The notes under the pieces are model-generated. The model ran no database searches and had not been told where the DNA came from. It saw only the letters and a list, made by a program, of their open reading frames with translations. A program made the position numbers and the translations under genes. From Acidobacteriota bacterium (GTDB taxonomy: Bacteria > Acidobacteriota > Vicinamibacteria > Vicinamibacterales > UBA2999), in contig CANIAI010000034.1 in the NCBI GenBank assembly GCA_947465275.1, forward strand, positions 1 to 11,128: 11,128 nucleotides of DNA, read 5' to 3'. Shown piece after piece: positions 6,192-11,128 of this stretch. Position 1 is the stretch's first letter; each line of letters opens with the position of its first letter.

Positions 6192-7672
6192 GGGCGACGT
6201 CCGTCGGTCGGCGACGACAGGCGTCTGGCTGCCATCCGCGCCGCCGCGCGTACGGGAGCGAGCCAGACCGGAGGGTGTCCGGAGTGACGCGATGACGTCA
6301 GGGCTGCGTCGCCGGCTGCCGTTTCGATGGCTGCGACGCACAGCGGCACGCCGGCCGTCATGTCGCCGAACGGGCGCACGAAGTCGCGCACGAACCGGGC
6401 CGCTGCCGCCTGGAGCGGACCGGGGTCGGTCAGTGCCTGTTCGAGTTGCACCGCATGTTCGTCGAAGGTGGTGGACCGCATGACGCCTCCTCCATTCTCC
6501 ACCGTGAGGTAGGCGAAGTGAATGGTCTCGTCCTGGGCGCCTCCCCGGCCAGAGACCGTCAGCACCGGCCGGCCCACGATGGCGGCCTCGATCATCGCAC
6601 TCGTGTTGATCCCGACCACTGCCGATCCGTAGTGGAGCGAGTGGAAGTAATCGAGCTGCTCCGACGCGGTCATGGGCAGCGACCTCGGCTCGACCGGCCA
6701 GACGGCGATCGGTCCCGGCGCATCGACCGGAGCGTCCGTCCAGTGACGGTTGCCCGGATGCGGGCGGATCATCACCCCCACACGCGCCAGCGCCGGCCGC
6801 TGTCGGAGCTGCGTCACCCAGTCGCGAACGAATGCCCGCTCGTCCGCGGGCGAGACGATGCCGCGCGACGAACCGGCATACAGCACGAACGGCTGGTCCA
6901 CGGGCAGGCCCGCCGTGGCCAGAAACTGCTCCCGCGACACCGTCGGCTTCATGCCGAACCAGATGTCCCAGGGGTACGCGCCCGTCACCGTCACCCGCTC
7001 CGCCGGCATGCCATGGAAGCGGACGGCCTCGGTGCGCTGCGTCTCATTCCAGACGACGACACGATCCGGCCGGACGCGGATCAGACCCTTGCTGCTCAGA
7101 TGATCCCAGCTGCCCACGGTCAGCACGCTGGGGACGCCCCGCTGGGCGGCGGCCTTGAGGAGCTGTGTCTGCGCTGCCCCGCCGGGTCCGCGCAGCACCA
7201 GCGGCGAGATCACGAGGACATCCGGCGCCAGTCGTGCGAGCCACGCCATCAATCCGGCATCCGCCGGCGTCGCGTCCTCCAACAGGCGCGTCGCGGCGTA
7301 CGTCAGGCGCGCCGAGATCGCCGAGCAGCCCGCGCGCTGCCTCAGCCAGGCGAAGCGTGGCGGCAGATACTTGTCCATGCGTTGCCGCAGGTACGGGTGC
7401 GCGGCGAATTCGGGCGCCATGAAGCGGACGTAGTCCGCCAGCTCGCCGAGGGTCTCGTGAAAGGGGCGCCACGCCGGGTCTGCCGCGGGCACCTGCTCGA
7501 GCGCCGCGAGGGTACCCGCGCGCGCGAGCGCCGCCGCGTCCCTGCCGTCCGCCCAGCGGGCAATCGTCACGCGGTGTCCCCGTGCGCGCAACGCGGTCAC
7601 GACCCCCTCGAAGAACCTGAGATAGCTCGGGTTGGGCCAGGCGAACACGATATGGCGAGGCTTGCCGGACAT
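6188..7672 (-). CDS. GT-B-like glycosyl/glycerophosphotransferase-type protein (paralogue of 3785-5296)
   Basis: This is a 494-residue cytoplasmic protein of the same family as the gene at 3785-5296, with the same landmarks in nearly the same places: an N-terminal strand HIVFAWPNPSYLRFFEGV and GHRVTIA, GSWDHLSSK (187-195), VVWNETQRTEAVRFH, VTGA (229-232), RPHP (303-306), DYFHSLHYGSAVVG and GINTSAMIEAAIVGRPVLT (354-372), then HFAYLTVENGGG and DFVRPFGD. It is probably a transferase using an activated sugar or a CDP-alditol-like donor; no donor specificity can be read. The segment after the central linker differs between the two copies (YAGSSRG here, WACSCLFEG there), so their substrates may differ. 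I chose ATG 7672, which has GGAG five bases upstream. TTG 7687, overlapping the Wzt stop as TTGA, is possible but has no visible ribosome binding site. Confidence 0.85.
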   Translation of the reverse strand: MSGKPRHIVFAWPNPSYLRFFEGVVTALRARGHRVTIARWADGRDAAALARAGTLAALEQVPAADPAWRPFHETLGELADYVRFMAPEFAAHPYLRQRMDKYLPPRFAWLRQRAGCSAISARLTYAATRLLEDATPADAGLMAWLARLAPDVLVISPLVLRGPGGAAQTQLLKAAAQRGVPSVLTVGSWDHLSSKGLIRVRPDRVVVWNETQRTEAVRFHGMPAERVTVTGAYPWDIWFGMKPTVSREQFLATAGLPVDQPFVLYAGSSRGIVSPADERAFVRDWVTQLRQRPALARVGVMIRPHPGNRHWTDAPVDAPGPIAVWPVEPRSLPMTASEQLDYFHSLHYGSAVVGINTSAMIEAAIVGRPVLTVSGRGGAQDETIHFAYLTVENGGGVMRSTTFDEHAVQLEQALTDPGPLQAAAARFVRDFVRPFGDMTAGVPLCVAAIETAAGDAALTSSRHSGHPPVWLAPVRAAARMAARRLSSPTDGRRP

Positions 7673-7677
7673 TCCGG

Positions 7678-7681
7678 CTCC
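7678..7681 (-). promoter_or_regulatory. Ribosome binding site deciding the ATG 7672 start
   Basis: GGAG on the minus strand lies 5 bases upstream of ATG 7672, in the 11-base gap after the ATPase stop. It favours ATG 7672 over TTG 7687. Confidence 0.5.
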
Positions 7682-7683
7682 GA

Positions 7684-8904
7684 TCAACGGCCCGTGCCCG
7701 CGTCAGCGACGGGCGGCGCGGCCTCGGAGGGGGAACCTGCACGGGACACCTGCCAGGGGAGGCGCGGGGCGAGGACGCCCCCCAGGGCGTCGCGCTGCTG
7801 ACTCTCCGGGGCGAACACCTGGAACGTGACCGCGTTGGTGGCCACCATCGGATGCCACTCCCGACCGTTGATGCCGATCACGTCGACGTCGACGGTGTAC
7901 ATGGTGTCGCTCAGGAGGTCGGCGGGAATCACGACCTCGGCGGTGTAGAGACCCGGCTCCGCGATCGCGGCGTCCTCGGGAATCCGGCTGCGGAACGCCA
8001 CGGCGCCGCGCGCCTTCACGTGCAGGGTGTAGCGCGCCAGGTACCCCCCCTTGCTGAAGCGGTGCAGGATCCGGAGACGTACCGGTTCGTTCGCTTTGAC
8101 CGCCCCCACCTGGCCACCGTCGGCGCCGTGCAGCGTGACCTGCACGATCTCACCGACCGGTGAGACATGGGCACCGGACCGGCGTCCGCTGAGCTGTGCC
8201 GCGTTCACCGAGAACGCGGCGTTCTGGTACCGCGACACGACCGTTTCCGGGTCGCCGATCTCGACGATCTCGCCGCCGTTGATCCAGAGCACGCGGTGGC
8301 AGAGGCGCGTGATGGCCGCCATGTCGTGCGACACGAACAGGACGGTCACGCCGCGCCTGCCGGCCTCTTCCACCCGCGTCAGGCACTTCTCCTGGAACTC
8401 CTGGTCGCCGACCGCCAGCACCTCGTCGGCCAGCAGGATGTCGGGCTGCATGTGGATCGCGACCGAGAACGCCAGCCGGATGTACATGCCGCTCGAGTAC
8501 TTCTTCACCGGGACGTCGGCGAACTCGGTGACGCCCGCGAACTCGAAGATCTCGGCGAGCTGCTGCTCGACATCGGCGGCGCCGATGCCGTACATCGCCG
8601 CGTTCATGAACACGTTGTCGCGGCCGGTCATGTCCTGCTGAAAGCCGGCACCGATCGCCAGCAGCGGGATCACGCGCCCCCGGCCTTCCACGACCCCCTC
8701 GGTCGGCGGGGTCACGCGCGACAACACCTTCAGCAGCGTGGTCTTGCCCGCACCATTGGGACCGATGACGCCGAGGATCTGCCCGCGGGGGACGTCGAAC
8801 GAGACGTTGTGCAGCGCCCAGAGGTCGCGCTTGGCGCGCGTGCCGAGCCGGTAGCGCTTGCCGAGGCCCCTGACCGACAGGGCGTCCGTGGGGGAGATGC
8901 TCAC
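7684..8904 (-). CDS. wzt: Wzt-like polysaccharide ABC exporter ATPase with C-terminal carbohydrate-recognition domain
   Basis: This is a 406-residue ATPase that powers export of a lipid-linked polysaccharide through the Wzm-like channel. The nucleotide-binding domain (1-230) has Walker A GPNGAGKTT (48-56), a Q-loop at FQQDMTG (88-94), the signature YSSGM (136-140), Walker B ILLADE (156-161) and the switch histidine H193 (VSHD). The Y-S-S-G-M signature is typical of the O-antigen and teichoic-acid exporter subfamily. Residues about 240-368 form a beta-rich C-terminal domain (VSPVGEIVQVTLHGADG through TNAVTFQVFAPES) like Wzt_C. In O-antigen systems of this type that domain recognises a terminal modification of the finished chain. 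The tail (about 385-406) is rich in Ala, Pro and Ser and probably disordered. The start is GTG 8904, with GAAGG seven bases upstream. It stands 63 bases after the GT2 gene and three genes from its permease. Confidence 0.94.
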   Translation of the reverse strand: MSISPTDALSVRGLGKRYRLGTRAKRDLWALHNVSFDVPRGQILGVIGPNGAGKTTLLKVLSRVTPPTEGVVEGRGRVIPLLAIGAGFQQDMTGRDNVFMNAAMYGIGAADVEQQLAEIFEFAGVTEFADVPVKKYSSGMYIRLAFSVAIHMQPDILLADEVLAVGDQEFQEKCLTRVEEAGRRGVTVLFVSHDMAAITRLCHRVLWINGGEIVEIGDPETVVSRYQNAAFSVNAAQLSGRRSGAHVSPVGEIVQVTLHGADGGQVGAVKANEPVRLRILHRFSKGGYLARYTLHVKARGAVAFRSRIPEDAAIAEPGLYTAEVVIPADLLSDTMYTVDVDVIGINGREWHPMVATNAVTFQVFAPESQQRDALGGVLAPRLPWQVSRAGSPSEAAPPVADAGTGR

Positions 8905-8911
8905 GATCGCG

Positions 8912-8916
8912 CCTTC
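8912..8916 (-). promoter_or_regulatory. Ribosome binding site of the Wzt-like ATPase
   Basis: GAAGG on the minus strand lies 7 bases before the GTG start at 8904, in the 63-base gap after the GT2 gene. I see no promoter-like pair of boxes or hairpin in this gap, so transcription probably continues from upstream. Confidence 0.5.
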
Positions 8917-8967
8917 AACACCCGTGTCCCGACATGGAGCCCCCGGCCAACGCTCGACACCATCTGC

Positions 8968-10377
8968 TCATGATAGTGCCGACCGGCTGTTCCGCTCGAA
9001 CTTGTCCCACGCCTTCTTGCCGCGCAGGAATTCGAACAACCCCAGGGCCTGGGCGTAGATCAGCACCGGCCGGTAGGTGAACAGCTCGATCGGGCCCATC
9101 AGGATCAGCCTGAGCAGGTCGCGAACCGGGTAGGTGTGCTGGTCGCGGCTGGTCCCGAGCAGCGCCATGTTCGCGAGGAACCCGTTGGTGAACGCCACCG
9201 CCCCCGTGAACAGCAGGAACAACCGCCAGTCGAGGAGCCCGAGCCACCAGGCGAGCGGCAGGATGACCAGCGACAGCACCTGGAAGACCGGCGCGAGCGC
9301 CTCGACGAAGAGATAGTACGGGGCCCCGACCAACCCGACCGCCCCGTAGCGCGGATTGAAGAGCATCCGGCGGTAGTGCCAGACCGTCTCGGAGATGACC
9401 CGCTGCCACCGCGCCCGCTGGCTGATGAGCCGCGACACGGTGTCGGGTCCTTCGGTGCAGCCGATGCTCTGGGGCATCGCCACGATGCGGTACGGCTGCT
9501 TCGTCCGCCGCATGTGCTCGTGCACCCGGAAGGTGAACTCGATGTCCTCGCAGGTGAAGTCGCCGGAGAAGCCCCCGAGGTCGAGCACGATATCGCGCCG
9601 CCAGATCGCGAAGGCCCCCATGCTGCACAGCATGAAGTTGCCGCGCGACCATCCCAGCCGGCTGTTGTTGAAGGCACGCAGGAAGTCGATCAGCTGATAG
9701 CGCGTCAGCCAGCGTGGATCCAGCTTCGACCCGCTCACGAGCTGGCAGAGCCCCTCCTCGGGGCGGCTGCTCGTGGTGAGGTTGCTCGTCACGCCGATCA
9801 CGGTCGCCGGATCGCGCATCGGGTACCGCATCGTCCGCAGCAGGGCGTCACGGTAGTAGATCGTGTCACCGTCGACGGCGCACACGTAGCGGTAGCGCGC
9901 GACGTTCATCGCCGCGTTGAGCGCGTCGGCCTTGCCGCCGTTCGCCTTGTCGACGACCACCAGGTTCGGGAACACGCGGCTGCGATAGAGGCCGCGAATC
10001 GGCCGGCTCTCGAGCTGCCGCCGGAAGATGGGCGGCCGCGCCTCGAGCGAGAACGCGCGGCGCAGCACGTCGAGGCTGTCATCGGTCGATCCGTCGTTCA
10101 CGACGATCACCTCGAACTCGGGATAGTCGAGCGCGAGCAGCGACCGCACGGTGTTCTCGATCACCCGCCCCTCGTTGTAGGCAGGCACCAGCACGCTCAC
10201 GGGAATGCTGAAGCGCGACTCCGACAGCAGCTCGTAGTTCTCGTTCTGGTCGTCGTCGGCCACCTCCTGGAGCTCGCGTCGCGAGATGGCGATCAGCACG
10301 ACGTAGAACACCGACACCACGCCCAGGTAGCCGAGGCAGAGCAGCACGCCCACGAAGAGGAGCTGGGAGGCCGTCAC
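8968..10377 (-). CDS. Membrane-bound family 2 glycosyltransferase (PgaC/BcsA-like)
   Basis: This is a 469-residue inner-membrane glycosyltransferase of GT2 type. One N-terminal membrane segment (about 5-31) is followed by a cytoplasmic GT-A domain. It has VLVPAYNEG (63-71), VVNDGSTDD (92-100), the metal-binding DGD (169-171), the general-base region CEDIEF (276-281) and QRARW (320-324), matching the Q-x-x-R-W motif of processive synthases. After it come hydrophobic segments near 345-405 and 421-446. The layout fits poly-N-acetylglucosamine or cellulose synthase-like enzymes that polymerise and often extrude their own product. Finding it beside an ABC exporter is therefore unusual, and it may instead make a lipid-linked precursor. 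An insert of about 30 residues (105-137, rich in Arg) lies between the first two acidic motifs. The start GTG 10377 overlaps the upstream stop as GTGA (10374-10377). No strong ribosome binding site is seen, which fits translational coupling. Confidence 0.92.
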   Translation of the reverse strand: MTASQLLFVGVLLCLGYLGVVSVFYVVLIAISRRELQEVADDDQNENYELLSESRFSIPVSVLVPAYNEGRVIENTVRSLLALDYPEFEVIVVNDGSTDDSLDVLRRAFSLEARPPIFRRQLESRPIRGLYRSRVFPNLVVVDKANGGKADALNAAMNVARYRYVCAVDGDTIYYRDALLRTMRYPMRDPATVIGVTSNLTTSSRPEEGLCQLVSGSKLDPRWLTRYQLIDFLRAFNNSRLGWSRGNFMLCSMGAFAIWRRDIVLDLGGFSGDFTCEDIEFTFRVHEHMRRTKQPYRIVAMPQSIGCTEGPDTVSRLISQRARWQRVISETVWHYRRMLFNPRYGAVGLVGAPYYLFVEALAPVFQVLSLVILPLAWWLGLLDWRLFLLFTGAVAFTNGFLANMALLGTSRDQHTYPVRDLLRLILMGPIELFTYRPVLIYAQALGLFEFLRGKKAWDKFERNSRSALS

Positions 10378-11128
10378 GCGGCCGGCCCCGCCATCGGGTC
10401 GTCGTCGGGTGACACCGGCGGCAGCTGGAACCCTGGAGAGAGCCGCGCGGCCTCGTCCCGCGCCAGGGTCTCGAGTACGTCGGCGGCGCCCTCCCGCGCG
10501 AAGCGATCGGCGTCATCGAGCGTGGCCACCAGCGCTGGACGGGCGACCGTCCCCATCGCCTCGAGCGCCTGGCGCGCGGCGAAGCGGACGATCCACTCGC
10601 GATCGCCGAGCAGCCGCGTCAGCAGGCCGGCGGCCTCATGTGAAGGGAACGCGCCCAGGGCGCGCGCCGCATGGGCACGCACGTAGGGCACCGGGTCCGC
10701 GAGCCGGGCGCGGACCGCCGGCTCGCACTCGGCGTAGCCGCAGGCGCCGATCGTCTCGAGGGCGGCACGTCGAATCAGCTTGTCGGGCCCGCCCGCGAGC
10801 GCGGTGAGCTGCGCCGGCACGCCGGGAATGGCCCGGTAGCGGCGGACCAGCCGCGTGCCCCAGTAGCGCACCTGCCGGTCGCCGTGCGAGAGCAGCGGGA
10901 CCACGAGCTCACCGATGTCGAGCGGGAATTCATCGAGGGCGGTGGCGGCGCGTGAGTGCGGCACCACGCCGTCCGCGAGCGCCTGCGCCAGCATCTCGGC
11001 GGCGCGCCGTTCCGGCAGGCGGCCGAGCAGCGCCACGGTCGCGAGCCGCAGGTCAGGGTCATCGTCCTCGAGCGCCCGCGCGAGACAGCGCCACGCCTCG
11101 CTGCGCCGTGACAGCGCGAGCGCCCGCA
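10374..11128 (-). CDS. HEAT-repeat protein (5' end beyond window)
   Basis: The C-terminal 250 residues of an alpha-helical repeat protein are visible, and the frame is open to the window edge. About seven HEAT/PBS-lyase-like repeats of 30-37 residues follow one another, each with a short D-x-x-x-V/I-R turn. Examples are LEDDDPDLRLATVALLGRL, LLSHGDRQVRYWGTRLVRRY, AGGPDKLIRRAALETIG, ARLADPVPYVRAHAARALG, LLGDREWIVRFAARQALEAMG and LDDADRFAREGAADVLETLA. The end is a short acidic, proline-containing tail (SPDDDPMAGPAA). Such repeats usually serve as protein-binding scaffolds and no catalytic motif is seen. The stop overlaps the GTG of the GT2 gene by 4 bases, so the two are coupled. A role in organising or regulating the glycosyltransferase is a reasonable guess. 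Whether the missing N-terminus carries a membrane anchor or another domain cannot be known here. Confidence 0.88.
   Translation of the reverse strand, partial: RALALSRRSEAWRCLARALEDDDPDLRLATVALLGRLPERRAAEMLAQALADGVVPHSRAATALDEFPLDIGELVVPLLSHGDRQVRYWGTRLVRRYRAIPGVPAQLTALAGGPDKLIRRAALETIGACGYAECEPAVRARLADPVPYVRAHAARALGAFPSHEAAGLLTRLLGDREWIVRFAARQALEAMGTVARPALVATLDDADRFAREGAADVLETLARDEAARLSPGFQLPPVSPDDDPMAGPAA

Noticed and set aside
6192..6341. N-terminal extension of the dioxygenase to a start at 6341
   Set aside because: The 50 extra residues are Arg/Ser-rich and lie over the C-terminus of the upstream transferase. The GTGA overlap at 6188-6191 gives a more natural start.
6446..7801. A 451-residue plus-strand open frame over the transferase at 6188-7672
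   Set aside because: Arg/His/Pro-rich with no recognisable fold, and it crosses the ATPase-transferase junction on the opposite strand, as chance GC-rich frames do.
9136..10686. A 516-residue open frame on the plus strand opposite the GT2 gene
   Set aside because: Its composition is rich in Arg, His, Pro, Glu and Ala with no domain pattern, and it lies opposite a gene with complete GT2 motifs. It is a high-GC antisense shadow.

Overview
The window is GC-rich, tightly packed bacterial DNA. It suggests a Gram-negative organism of the Acidobacteriota type, perhaps Vicinamibacteria. That guess rests on an Oar-like TonB-dependent receptor of the kind expanded in that phylum, the high GC, frequent GTG starts and a polysaccharide ABC exporter. 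It is inference from gene style; no rRNA or marker gene is present.

Layout. On the plus strand (1-2822) lies the 3' portion of a large Oar-like outer-membrane receptor. A -1 frameshift near 1188 splits it: frame 1 stops at 1194 and the barrel resumes in frame 3 from about 1188. A strong inverted repeat at 2868-2898 sits in the 96-base gap between this gene and the oppositely oriented operon, and probably ends transcription from both sides.

From 11128 down to 2919, everything is one minus-strand gene train. In transcription order it holds: a HEAT-repeat protein (cut by the window edge), a membrane family-2 glycosyltransferase, a Wzt-like ABC ATPase with a C-terminal carbohydrate-recognition domain, a GT-B-like transferase, a PhyH-family Fe(II)/2-oxoglutarate dioxygenase, a second GT-B-like transferase paralogous to the first, and a Wzm-like ABC-2 permease. 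Three of the junctions are 4-base stop/start overlaps, and the other gaps are 4, 11 and 63 bases, so co-transcription is very likely.

How the genes may work together. The Wzt/Wzm pair would export a lipid-linked glycan across the inner membrane, with the Wzt C-terminal domain reading a feature of the finished chain. The GT2 enzyme and the two GT-B-like paralogues would build or decorate the glycan. The dioxygenase would hydroxylate or oxidise a sugar or another component. The substrate of the paralogous transferases and the dioxygenase target cannot be read from sequence. The least familiar part is the transferase-dioxygenase-transferase core between the two exporter genes. No RNA genes, CRISPR arrays, insertion sequences or attachment sites were seen.
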